NCBI GenBank assembly: GCA_012519055.1
Contig: JAAYQU010000006.1
Span: 1-64,000, forward strand
Direction of reading: 5' to 3'
DNA from: Bacteroidales bacterium
GTDB lineage: Bacteria; Bacteroidota; Bacteroidia; Bacteroidales; Salinivirgaceae
DNA length: 64,000 nucleotides
The notes under the pieces were generated by a model, which did no database searches, had not been told where the DNA came from, and worked only from the letters and a program-made list of their open reading frames with translations. Of the stretch, positions 26,551 to 34,493 are shown one piece after another. The position numbers and the translations under genes were made by a program. The first letter of the stretch is position 1. Every line of letters starts with the position of its first letter.

Positions 26551-26565
26551 ATAACATATAGTTAT
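26551..26565. promoter_or_regulatory. Candidate LysR operator ATAAC-N5-GTTAT
   Basis: The dyad ATAACATATAGTTAT fits the T-N11-A form typical of LysR binding sites. It sits 21 bases upstream of the -33 element of the yeiH-like gene, the usual place for an activating site. Confidence 0.6.
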
Positions 26566-26585
26566 TAGCAATAATAATTCTGTAT

Positions 26586-26616
26586 TTGCTTATATTATAG
26601 AGCGGCTGTACTTTTG
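26586..26616 (+). promoter_or_regulatory. Promoter of the yeiH-like gene, overlapped by a hairpin
   Basis: TTG at 26586-26588, a 20-base spacer and TACTTTTG at 26609-26616. The -7 box is also the left arm of a TGTACTTTT/AAAAGTACA inverted repeat (26607-26633) that ends just before the start codon, so RNA folding or a second regulator may act here. Confidence 0.7.
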
Positions 26617-26635
26617 TAAAATAAAAAAGTACAGA

Positions 26636-27583
26636 ATGAAAAATACAAATTCCCTCAATATTTGGAACACTCTAAAAAATAGCCAGTGGCTCTATTACAT
26701 AGTAATTGCACTATGTTTTATGCCGTTTATTTCGCCTGCCGTTGCACTATTTATCGGTTTGGTATTTTCTTTAATCGGTATTAGGCACGATAGTCTGCAT
26801 AAATACACATCATTAACTCTGCAAGCATCAATTGTTTTTATGGGATTTGGCATGAGCCTAAGCGATGTTATTGCATCATCAAAAACAGGATTTGTTGAGA
26901 CCATAATCTCCGTAACCGTAGTGATGTTTTTAGGTATAGCACTTGGGAAACTCCTGAAGGTAGAGAAAAACACCTCGTTGCTTATTGCCTCTGGTACAGC
27001 AATATGCGGGGGAAGTGCCATTGCTGCCGTTGCGCCTATTATCAAGAGTAAGAGTTATCAAACCTCATTCGCTCTGATTGTCGTTTTTGTGTTGAACGCT
27101 GTTGCACTTTTTATTTTTCCATTAATAGGAAGTCAATTAGGATTGAGTCAAGAGGCATTTGGTAATTGGGCTGCCATAGCCATTCACGACACCAGTTCGG
27201 TGGTGGGAGCAGGAGCCATTTACGGCGATAAAGCCCTGCAAGTAGCTACAACAGTAAAATTAATCCGCGCCCTGTGGATAGTCCCGTTGTCGCTCATAAT
27301 AGCTTTTGCGAACAAGTCTGGTGGCAAAAAATCAATCAATTTTCCGTGGTTTATTCTGTTTTTTGTGGCAGCCATTATTTTTGCCTATCTATTTCCCGAT
27401 ATGCAAAGCAGTTACGAGCATTTCAGCTGGCTTGGTCGCCGAGGTATGGTGGTAGCACTTTTCCTTATAGGCTCAAATATAACCATTGCTGAAATCAAAA
27501 AATCGGGACCGCGTAGTTTCATACTCGGTATCGCGCTGTGGATAATAATTTCTGTGGGTTCGCTGTTTTTCTTGACGAGATAG
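26636..27583 (+). CDS. YeiH family putative sulfate exporter
   Basis: A 315-residue membrane protein of the UPF0324/YeiH family with about ten helices. Family signatures include LFIGLVFSLIGI, FMGFGMSLSDV, SGTAICGGSAIAAVAPII and AIHDTSSVVGAGAIYGDKALQVATTVKLIRAL. Some relatives are annotated as sulfate or taurine-derived sulfur exporters, but experimental evidence is thin. It is paired with the upstream LysR gene, which probably regulates it. The intact glycine-rich motifs suggest a working transporter. Confidence 0.9.
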   Translation: MKNTNSLNIWNTLKNSQWLYYIVIALCFMPFISPAVALFIGLVFSLIGIRHDSLHKYTSLTLQASIVFMGFGMSLSDVIASSKTGFVETIISVTVVMFLGIALGKLLKVEKNTSLLIASGTAICGGSAIAAVAPIIKSKSYQTSFALIVVFVLNAVALFIFPLIGSQLGLSQEAFGNWAAIAIHDTSSVVGAGAIYGDKALQVATTVKLIRALWIVPLSLIIAFANKSGGKKSINFPWFILFFVAAIIFAYLFPDMQSSYEHFSWLGRRGMVVALFLIGSNITIAEIKKSGPRSFILGIALWIIISVGSLFFLTR

Positions 27584-27724
27584 GTTTCATATTTCGAAGT
27601 TTTTTAAAATTAATAATATAATCATCTGTTACTCAGTTTTATAATGCCATTGCTTTTAACACCATTTTTATTTCTCAAATAAAATTCTTATATTTAGTTC
27701 ATATTATATGCTATCTATTTTTCT

Positions 27725-27752
27725 GTAGAGACAGGGCGTGCCCTGTCTCTAC
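27725..27752. repeat. GAGAC palindrome, copy 2 of 3
   Basis: The 12-base arms GTAGAGACAGGG and CCCTGTCTCTAC are perfectly complementary around CGTG. This is the best-preserved copy of the family in the window. It stands 26 bases before the nitroreductase start codon. Confidence 0.8.
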
Positions 27753-27778
27753 CTTAACTAACTTTTAACTCAACTAAT

Positions 27779-28381
27779 ATGAGAACAACATTATTAACCA
27801 TTTTATTAATCTGTTTAGGATACGGTATGAACGCACAAGAAATTAAATTACCAGCCCCCGACAGGAGTGGCGGACAACCTTTGATGAAATCATTAAATGA
27901 ACGAAAATCAACACGCTCGTTTTCAGAAAAAGATCTCTCTGATCAGCAATTATCTAATTTACTGTGGGCTGCCAACGGCTTCAATAGAGAAGACAAACGA
28001 ACAGCTCCCACGGCTATGAATCGTCAGGAGTTAGAGCTTTATGTGATATCAAAAAAGGGTGTCTATTCTTACAATGCGAAGGAGCATAAACTTACGTTAG
28101 TAAAAGCCGGCGATTACAGAAAAAGCGCAGGGATACAAGATTATGTATATGATGCACCGCTAAATATTCTGATTGTTAGCGATACGAACAAAGCGGCAAG
28201 TCAACAATACTCATACACAAACTGTGGGTATATTTCGCAAAACATATATCTCTATTGCGCTTCAGAGGGATTGGCAACGGTTGCACGAGGAGCTTTCAAA
28301 AATGAAGAGGTTCACGAACTGTTGCAACTGTCTAAATCTCAAGAGGTTCTGTTAGCGCAAACTGTAGGTTTCGCGAAATAG
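27779..28381 (+). CDS. Exported nitroreductase-family protein
   Basis: A 200-residue protein with a signal peptide (MRTTLLTILLICLGYGMNAQ) followed by a compact nitroreductase/SagB-like fold. FMN-site residues are likely in RKSTRSFSEKDLS and RTAPTAMNRQELELYV, with GLATVARGAF near the C-terminus. Family members reduce nitro compounds, quinones or thiazolines with FMN. The periplasmic or lipid-side location is unusual for a flavin reductase but is common for this subgroup in Bacteroidota. It converges on the urea transporter gene through a shared terminator. Confidence 0.88.
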   Translation: MRTTLLTILLICLGYGMNAQEIKLPAPDRSGGQPLMKSLNERKSTRSFSEKDLSDQQLSNLLWAANGFNREDKRTAPTAMNRQELELYVISKKGVYSYNAKEHKLTLVKAGDYRKSAGIQDYVYDAPLNILIVSDTNKAASQQYSYTNCGYISQNIYLYCASEGLATVARGAFKNEEVHELLQLSKSQEVLLAQTVGFAK

Positions 28382-28414
28382 TGATTACGGAGTTTAAGTT
28401 ATACTAACAAACAA

Positions 28415-28455
28415 AACAAAGTCAACTGATTTATTGTGAATCGGTTGGCTTTGTT
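28415..28455. terminator. Bidirectional terminator overlapping the urea transporter stop
   Basis: Two 17-base arms (AACAAAGTCAACTGATT and AATCGGTTGGCTTTGTT) pair with only two G-T pairs. The TAA stop of the minus-strand transporter lies inside the left arm and loop. It closes both convergent genes. Confidence 0.85.
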
Positions 28456-29336
28456 GTTTTTTGCAGTCTGCTTTTCAAAAACAGGGTAATCCAGGTTGCC
28501 GAGACAAACGGAAATGTAAGCTGTACAAAACCGAACTTTATCATCAACAGGCTAACGCCAAGGGAGAGCACTACCGAGAGCAAAACCCAAATGCCATCTC
28601 TGACTTGATTTCCGGCAAAAACTATCGCACACAAAACAGCGTTAAAACCGTAAAGCCCAAGGTTGATATCGTCTATTGGTGCCGAAAACTCGAAAGCAAT
28701 AATAGCGGATACAATTGCCCCTGCAAGTCCGTAGAGAGCCGCGATGGGCGAGCTGATAAATACAGCAACAAAAAAGAGCAATCCCGAAACTAATTTGTTT
28801 TGAAAAATCACTTGCCCGAAACTCTTGAAACCGTCTGACAGTGAGTCGCTTAAATGAGCAATAGCAGGTATAGGTGTTGCCAATAAATCGCTGAAAAAGT
28901 TGTTGCTGATAAAGAGTATTATCCAAGTAACCAAAACAAACGGAAACGTGAATGCAGGGATTTTCCGTTTTATAAAAAAGTGCTGCAACATTGCCGCCAG
29001 TGCCGAGCCAACAACCACAATAGCCCAAGCCCAAAGCGTAGGTTTTAAAAATAGCATTACCGCCACGCCGACCAATGCGGCACTAAATCCGTAAAGCCCT
29101 TTATTGATTTCCGTTTTGTCGTATTTAAGCAGATAAGCGGTAGCCGTTCCACACACGGTTGCCAAAAGCGCAGCAAAGCCCATTGTTAGCGAGCCATAGA
29201 AAATACCGACAAGGAATAGCAAGCCTGTAATGCTGTTTTCTTGAAGCATTATCTGCCCGAGTCCTTTGAGTATCATGGAGATAACAGTTGCGGATTTGCT
29301 AAGCAGACTGTTTTTGAAGTTGAGTTTCGAACTCAT
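28431..29336 (-). CDS. Urea transporter (UT family)
   Basis: A 301-residue membrane channel with the internal duplication typical of urea transporters. Each half carries a related block: ILKGLGQIMLQENSITGLLFLVGIFYGS with YGFSAALVGVAV, and FGQVIFQNKLVSGLLFFVAVFISS with LYGFNAVLCAIVF. These channels pass urea down its gradient. No urease or nickel genes are in the window, so uptake for nitrogen would depend on genes elsewhere. It starts 6 bases after the TRIC-like gene ends, so the two are co-transcribed. Confidence 0.9.
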   Translation of the reverse strand: MSSKLNFKNSLLSKSATVISMILKGLGQIMLQENSITGLLFLVGIFYGSLTMGFAALLATVCGTATAYLLKYDKTEINKGLYGFSAALVGVAVMLFLKPTLWAWAIVVVGSALAAMLQHFFIKRKIPAFTFPFVLVTWIILFISNNFFSDLLATPIPAIAHLSDSLSDGFKSFGQVIFQNKLVSGLLFFVAVFISSPIAALYGLAGAIVSAIIAFEFSAPIDDINLGLYGFNAVLCAIVFAGNQVRDGIWVLLSVVLSLGVSLLMIKFGFVQLTFPFVSATWITLFLKSRLQKTTKPTDSQ

Positions 29337-29342
29337 CTTGTC

Positions 29343-30032
29343 CTATTTTTTTAATCTGAACATTTTCTTATTAACCTTTATATCACCCTGTTTTACTGTT
29401 GGAAGTTGAATTTTATACTTAACAGCAATAAATCTTATCAGTATCACGGTAAATGCTGCAATAAGGTTTATTAAAGCGCGTTCCACTTCGAGCCAGTAAC
29501 ACAATGCAAAAACGAGACCTCCGACAATACAAGCCATTGCGTATATATCTCTACGCAATATAAGAGGTACTTCGTTAATTAAAACATCTCTGATTAAACC
29601 TCCAACCGAGCCTGTAATCATACCCATAATAATGGCAACCCAAAATGGGTAACCTGCTGCTAAGGTTTTTTCTATTCCAACCACTGTAAATAGTCCGAGA
29701 CCGATGGTGTCAAACAAGAACAGAGCTTTATTTAATCTGAAAATAAATCTTTTAAGAGAAACAAATGAGAGCAGAGCTACCGCCGTAACAATTAAATATG
29801 AGCTATTTAACATCCAAAATGGAGTTACACCTAACAACAGGTCGCGAGTAGTTCCACCTCCAATTGCAGTAACTAATCCCACAACATAGGCTCCAAACCA
29901 ATCGAATTTTTTTTCGCCCGCCAGTCGAATTCCACTTAAAGCAAATGCAAATGTACCTGCGTGGTCTAACAGTAAGACATAATTCGCTTTAATATAATCT
30001 ATTAGCGATATTCCAATTAGCATTTCAAACAT
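29343..30032 (-). CDS. TRIC/YadS family cation channel
   Basis: A 229-residue membrane protein of the UPF0126 (YadS) family, bacterial relatives of trimeric intracellular cation channels. It shows the duplicated three-helix blocks with glycine-rich motifs FAFALSGIRLAGEKKFDWFGAYVVG and AIGGGTTRDLLLG, then GLGLFTVVGIEKTLAAG and GMITGSVGGLIRDVLINEVP. Homologues conduct K+ or other monovalent cations; one glycine-import role has been reported for a relative. It lies directly upstream of the urea transporter. ATG 30032 or the in-frame ATG nine bases downstream are both possible starts. Confidence 0.88.
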   Translation of the reverse strand: MFEMLIGISLIDYIKANYVLLLDHAGTFAFALSGIRLAGEKKFDWFGAYVVGLVTAIGGGTTRDLLLGVTPFWMLNSSYLIVTAVALLSFVSLKRFIFRLNKALFLFDTIGLGLFTVVGIEKTLAAGYPFWVAIIMGMITGSVGGLIRDVLINEVPLILRRDIYAMACIVGGLVFALCYWLEVERALINLIAAFTVILIRFIAVKYKIQLPTVKQGDIKVNKKMFRLKK

Positions 30033-30147
30033 ACACCTGTGATTTTATTATCAACTTTGCAAAAATAGGAAAAAGAGAGCAAGTTTTAACAATTGCTATT
30101 TTATAAAATCCAATATTTTATTCCATAGAGGGTTATAGACTTTATTT

Positions 30148-30189
30148 CCGTAGGACGATATATGGTTAACCATAGGCGCAAGCCTATGG
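30148..30189. repeat. Fragment of the multi-hairpin element (inverted relative to 58.5 kb)
   Basis: CCGTAGGACGATATATGG followed by TTAACCATAGGCGCAAGCCTATGG matches the reverse complement of the right end of the element at 58381-58565. It keeps the CCATAGGC/GCCTATGG hairpin and part of the terminal repeat. It is a solo end or remnant lying upstream of the TRIC gene. Confidence 0.75.
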
Positions 30190-30278
30190 AGCGGTTCCAC
30201 ACTTTTACCTTGTACCTTGCTCCTTTTGCCTTTTAATTTCAAATATCTATTACCTAAAAATTAGGGTTTAGGATTAAG

Positions 30279-31226
30279 TCACAATGTTTCAGCAACTTTG
30301 TCTCCTCTGAGAATTTCTAAAGTATCAGAATCAAATACCGGTGCTGTGATTTGTGATTGTGAAAGCTTCCTAATCTCATTCTCTCTGAGAGAGGAGACTG
30401 ACAAGAATGAACCAACATTGCGATTAAGTTCGAAACTGGGTTTTGCAAAGTGGGTTGTTACATAGCTAAGAATGTTGAAACAGTCGAAATATAACAGACC
30501 CGATGAGAGGTATTTTTTGAGACCTTTTGAGGTTTTTTTCAAATTGAGATTGCCAGTTTGCAAATAGTGCTTATAGACTTTTTCAATAGGAAAAAAATCT
30601 GATGGATTAGTAACTTCTGATGCTTTAGCCATTGCCTCTAAATCTGCAACTGAGGCGAGACGGTCATGGTCAAAAACTTTGTTTAGAAACTCATAAGGCG
30701 ATATTGGTCTGAATGACTGTATTTCAGCAATTGCAGGCATTGCGTTGAATGATTTCTTATAATCTGAGTGTGAAACAGTGGCTCCGTTCATGCAAGCTAA
30801 TCTGAGAAGACCTACATTGAGAATTAGACCTCCTTGCAAGGGACGTTCAACATTGGCTTTATATCGCCAGTGGTCTATACCGAGAATTTGAAACTCCTCA
30901 GTATCAATCCTTGACAAGATGTCGGTAGCTTGTTGTAACTGCTCGTCTGTTACAAACTTTTTTTTGGGATGGACGATAGCTTCGACGTTAGTTTCGTCGT
31001 CGCTTAAAACTGCAGTAATTGATGGAAGAGTTCTTAAAACAGGCTCTAAAAACGTGACAGGGGAACGTTCCTGGAAATTGTAAAGTGTAGTACTTGGTAC
31101 TTTGTAATGGTTAGAAAGGTCTGACAGAGCCTGGGCGGAAACCAGGTGGTCATCTAAGAATACATTCAGTTTGTCATCTTTACGGACAACCTTGAATTTG
31201 TCTGAGTTAAATGTTTTTACTTTCAT
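30279..31226 (-). CDS. Hypothetical protein, weakly DUF932-like
   Basis: A 315-residue soluble protein without signal or membrane segments. The middle region LQGGLILNVGLLRLACMNGATVSHSD recalls the RLACxNG block of DUF932 proteins carried by phages, plasmids and accessory islands. The remaining match is too weak to be sure. An N-terminal part rich in beta strands (KFKVVRKDDKLNVFLDDHLVS) precedes a helical C-terminal half. It stands as a single gene at one edge of the nuclease island, separated by a terminator from the nuclease gene upstream. Function unknown. Confidence 0.4.
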   Translation of the reverse strand: MKVKTFNSDKFKVVRKDDKLNVFLDDHLVSAQALSDLSNHYKVPSTTLYNFQERSPVTFLEPVLRTLPSITAVLSDDETNVEAIVHPKKKFVTDEQLQQATDILSRIDTEEFQILGIDHWRYKANVERPLQGGLILNVGLLRLACMNGATVSHSDYKKSFNAMPAIAEIQSFRPISPYEFLNKVFDHDRLASVADLEAMAKASEVTNPSDFFPIEKVYKHYLQTGNLNLKKTSKGLKKYLSSGLLYFDCFNILSYVTTHFAKPSFELNRNVGSFLSVSSLRENEIRKLSQSQITAPVFDSDTLEILRGDKVAETL

Positions 31227-31328
31227 GATTTGTAATATATTAAATTGAACTTATTTTGAATATATTACAAAGATATGGGCGAGCTGTGCCAAAGGCTTGC
31301 ACACAGAAAACAAATTTTTAATTTAAAA

Positions 31329-31359
31329 AAGCAGGGCTGATTTTCAATCAATCCTGCTT
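31329..31359 (-). terminator. Terminator after the first PD-(D/E)XK gene
   Basis: AAGCAGG with TGATT pairs with AATCA and CCTGCTT around TTC. On the minus strand a TTTTTTAAAT tract follows. Confidence 0.78.
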
Positions 31360-31389
31360 AAAACAATAGAGTTACTTTATTCAAGAGTT

Positions 31390-32562
31390 TTATTCAGTTT
31401 TATCACAATCTTTAAAATCAATTTCTTTTTCTTTAATCTCACTAAGAATTGCGTCTAACAAAGATGCTATTTCCTTGATAAGTTCGCTATCATCTCCTTT
31501 GGATATATCAACAAAAGTGTCGTTATTCCAAAAACGATTGTCTAAATAAATATGACCATAGGGCCACCACGCATTTGACTCATGCTTAAAACAATTAAAT
31601 TGTTTTTGTACATTTTTTGTTGCATCTCCTTCTGAGTGACTTATTCCTACAAAAAAGTTTGTATACCCAGTTGTTTCAGAAGCAAAATAAATTCTAAATC
31701 TACCCCACTCTTCGCGATAAAATGAAAAATACTTATTTTTTTCAGATAGTTTATCTAGGTCGCTACCATCAAATTTTAAATTTCTGTCGTTTGCAAGTTT
31801 TTCTAACGATGGTTTTAAATATTTAATGATAATTTCTTGTTTCCAAGCCTCTTGATTTTCTAATATTTTAGCAACATTTGGAATATTTTCTTTTTTAGAA
31901 AGAATATCTACTATTTCTTTTTGGCTTTTTGCATCCATATCTTGATTTGTTAATTGTTTTAAATGATTTATATACTGATTGATAGTTTCTCTAACCATTG
32001 GAAAGTGTAAGCTAATTTTTGTGCACTCCTCCAACCATTTTACCATGTCACTTGCGTAAGAAATATTTGTATAATCAACACCAGAGCCGCTATCATCGGA
32101 AGCATTTACTCCATCGAGTGTTAAGTAAAGTATTAAATAATTTCCTTTCCCATATTTGCCGTAAGCATATTTATCATACCTTTTTAGCTGTTCACTTTGG
32201 TCGCCTGCGTATATTTTGTTTTCTATGATTATTGCTTTCTGCTTATCCTTTTGCTCAATAACAATATCTGCTCTGCCTAAATCATTTAATGTCAGTTCTG
32301 TATTAACGAGAGCTTTATTGCAGTCGAAAGAGAAATCTTTAGGAATAGTTTGGTTAATAAATTCGCGAAGAAACTTATCCTTAAGTCCATGTGAGCCATT
32401 TGGATTTAAGAACTCCGCTATAATTCCTGAATGAGTGTTCTCGTAATGATTAACTCCTACAACACGAAACATATTAAATCGACCGCCTGTAGCATCGAGT
32501 ATAGCTTCGTTACGAACACGAATTACTTCTATTTCACTTAGTGTTTTTCGAATGTTTTCCAT
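31390..32562 (-). CDS. PD-(D/E)XK nuclease family protein (PDDEXK_4-like), first of a pair
   Basis: A 390-residue protein with a complete nuclease core in its first 140 residues. The Glu/His helix is YENTHSGIIAEFLNP (residues 40-54), Asp99 is in GRADIVIEQ, Glu114 and Lys116 are in IIIENKI, and DQSEQLKRY (121-129) supplies the conserved Gln and Tyr. The C-terminal 150 residues form a mixed domain with WGRFRIYFASETTG and an acidic tail. The family is thought to cut DNA and is frequent in defence and accessory islands. The gene directly downstream of the second nuclease gene (27-base gap) has the same layout, so the two are likely paralogues made together. Confidence 0.85.
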   Translation of the reverse strand: MENIRKTLSEIEVIRVRNEAILDATGGRFNMFRVVGVNHYENTHSGIIAEFLNPNGSHGLKDKFLREFINQTIPKDFSFDCNKALVNTELTLNDLGRADIVIEQKDKQKAIIIENKIYAGDQSEQLKRYDKYAYGKYGKGNYLILYLTLDGVNASDDSGSGVDYTNISYASDMVKWLEECTKISLHFPMVRETINQYINHLKQLTNQDMDAKSQKEIVDILSKKENIPNVAKILENQEAWKQEIIIKYLKPSLEKLANDRNLKFDGSDLDKLSEKNKYFSFYREEWGRFRIYFASETTGYTNFFVGISHSEGDATKNVQKQFNCFKHESNAWWPYGHIYLDNRFWNNDTFVDISKGDDSELIKEIASLLDAILSEIKEKEIDFKDCDKTE

Positions 32563-32589
32563 GTTTTATTTTTTAAAATGCTAGTAATT

Positions 32590-33606
32590 TTACATACTAC
32601 TTTTGTTACGTGATGTATTTATTTCGTCACAATATTCATCAACAGTTTTTTCAAGTGCTTTTAATGTCCTAATAAATTTTTCAAGTTCTAAATTTCCTTC
32701 ATTGTCAACTGTAAAAGCATTTTCAACAATTGCCAAAGTTGATGTCGCCCCCGCTCTATACCTGTCAGGCTTTGTTATTGAAATTCCGTTTTTCTTTGCG
32801 AAAGGCTCTATTTCTTCTAAAATTTCATAGAGTAAATCGGTACTTGGCTCCCAATCGCTTACTTTTAACATTAATTTTATTCCGTAATCAAATGAGTTTT
32901 CAATCTGTATATAAATGCTACATTCCTCTATTCCATTCCAATGATACCAAAATCCTAAAAATCCGCCTGTTGGGTTTGAAACATATCCCCAATCTGTTGA
33001 TTCAGATATTAGCTCTTGCAATTTCATAAAAAAACCTTCTCCTGCTTTCCAATCAGAAATTATGTTTTCAAATTTTGTGTACGAATTTGTTTGTTCCTCA
33101 ATAGCAGTCATATATTCTTTGAAATCATTATAAATGTCATTACTAACCTCTCTTTTATTAAAAACATTTAAAATGGCTTTTCTATCAATTGTTGAGTAAC
33201 CCTTTTTTTTAACCTCTTGAAGTGTTGAAGAACTTTCATTTCCTGTCTTGATATACACGAAAGCAAGTTTATGTTTTTTGTTTTTATAGTGGTTTTTTGC
33301 AATTTGTTTGTAACGTTCTAATTGTTCTGAATGTTCGCCGGTATTGGTTTTGTCTTCTATTATAATAGCGTACTCGTCATTGACTTCTGCCCATATGTCA
33401 ATGTTATTCCACTGTCTGCCTGCTTCAACCTTTTTAATTTGATAGTCTGATGTTTCATCAAGTAGCAATCTTACAAAGTCTTTTGCAGTTTCGTTTAATT
33501 GTTGGTTATGCTGAATGTAAGTATTGTCTGCCCATTGTATAAGCCATGTAAAAAAGCCGTCTTGGGACAGTTCTTTAGTTGCAAGTTTAAAAATATTAGG
33601 TTTCAT
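32590..33606 (-). CDS. PD-(D/E)XK nuclease family protein, second of a pair
   Basis: A 338-residue relative of the neighbouring nuclease. The N-terminal KELSQDGFFTWLIQWAD corresponds to the E-x-H-S helix of the partner. The core is Asp70 in NNIDIWAEV, Glu84 and Lys86 in IIIEDKT, and EHSEQLERYK (91-100). All catalytic positions are intact. The C-terminal half (IEECSIYIQIENSFDYGIKLMLKVSD) is a beta-rich domain that could sense a ligand or bind DNA. It is transcribed first and the first-listed nuclease follows, so both would be made from one message. What they recognise is unknown. Confidence 0.8.
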   Translation of the reverse strand: MKPNIFKLATKELSQDGFFTWLIQWADNTYIQHNQQLNETAKDFVRLLLDETSDYQIKKVEAGRQWNNIDIWAEVNDEYAIIIEDKTNTGEHSEQLERYKQIAKNHYKNKKHKLAFVYIKTGNESSSTLQEVKKKGYSTIDRKAILNVFNKREVSNDIYNDFKEYMTAIEEQTNSYTKFENIISDWKAGEGFFMKLQELISESTDWGYVSNPTGGFLGFWYHWNGIEECSIYIQIENSFDYGIKLMLKVSDWEPSTDLLYEILEEIEPFAKKNGISITKPDRYRAGATSTLAIVENAFTVDNEGNLELEKFIRTLKALEKTVDEYCDEINTSRNKSSM

Positions 33607-33708
33607 AAATTCTTTATTTAAAATTCTACATATTATATTCGGTTTTCAGTTTCCCCGTATATTTTGTTTATTTATCAAAGATACCAAACTGTTTTATTAT
33701 TTCGAAAT

Positions 33709-34404
33709 CTATTTATTTTCAATTCTTTTAAAATCACTACAATAACGAATATTTATCTCCTTCTGCAAGCCACAAATTTCCAAAATATCATACAAGCTTA
33801 AGCTGCTTTTACGGTAAAGTAGAAAAAACGGATAACCAATATGACAAATTCTTGCCTCGTCAAATATTTTGACAGCTTTTTGCGTGTTGTAGGATAAAAT
33901 TTTGTCGGCATAATTTCTTTCAAAATTGAAAATAGAAATTAGGTTTAAATGCTCTATTCCGTCGAGAGAGGAGATACTAAATGACAACAAATTTTCATTT
34001 ATAGATGTAAGAGCACAATCAATAAATGGGCTACAGCCCTGCACCACTACTTCTCCGTTGATAGTGAAGTAATATCTATTCTGTTCTTGCATTTGGTTAT
34101 ACAACTCTTCGGTTTCCTTTTTTAGTTCACGACAATAGTTTGTGAGTTTTTTATCAAGTTCAACAATTTCTTGTATAGTTTCCTGATTGAAAACAAACTG
34201 TTGATTAAGCTTCCTTTTTCGGCGTAACATAAAAATTTCGTACAGCTCTTCGCTAATATCGTCGCTCCAGCCAAAATTTGCCATTGTTTCCAACTCTTCT
34301 ACAGAGTGTTGATCTAACTCATCGTAAGTAAAACCGTATCTGCCACAGTGTAGATACGTCAAATATTTCTGATAATCTTGTTGTAATTCTTCTATGTTTC
34401 TCAT
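33709..34404 (-). CDS. Hypothetical protein with a coiled-coil centre
   Basis: I do not recognise this 231-residue soluble protein. The N-terminal third is helical (IEELQQDYQKYLTYL, YDELDQHSVEELETMANFGW). A probable coiled coil runs across about residues 65-110 (QETIQEIVELDKKLTNYCRE). The C-terminal half is beta-rich with several Cys residues. It lies 102 bases upstream of the nuclease pair on the same strand and could belong to that unit, or stand with the glycosyltransferase gene 89 bases further upstream. No enzymatic motif is visible. Confidence 0.55.
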   Translation of the reverse strand: MRNIEELQQDYQKYLTYLHCGRYGFTYDELDQHSVEELETMANFGWSDDISEELYEIFMLRRKRKLNQQFVFNQETIQEIVELDKKLTNYCRELKKETEELYNQMQEQNRYYFTINGEVVVQGCSPFIDCALTSINENLLSFSISSLDGIEHLNLISIFNFERNYADKILSYNTQKAVKIFDEARICHIGYPFFLLYRKSSLSLYDILEICGLQKEINIRYCSDFKRIENK

Positions 34405-34493
34405 AATTGATACAAATTATATATTTTCGTTTTCTCCGTTTTCTTTGTCCTACTGTGCCACAGTCTAAGGCGATGCCGAGAACAAAACGTAAT

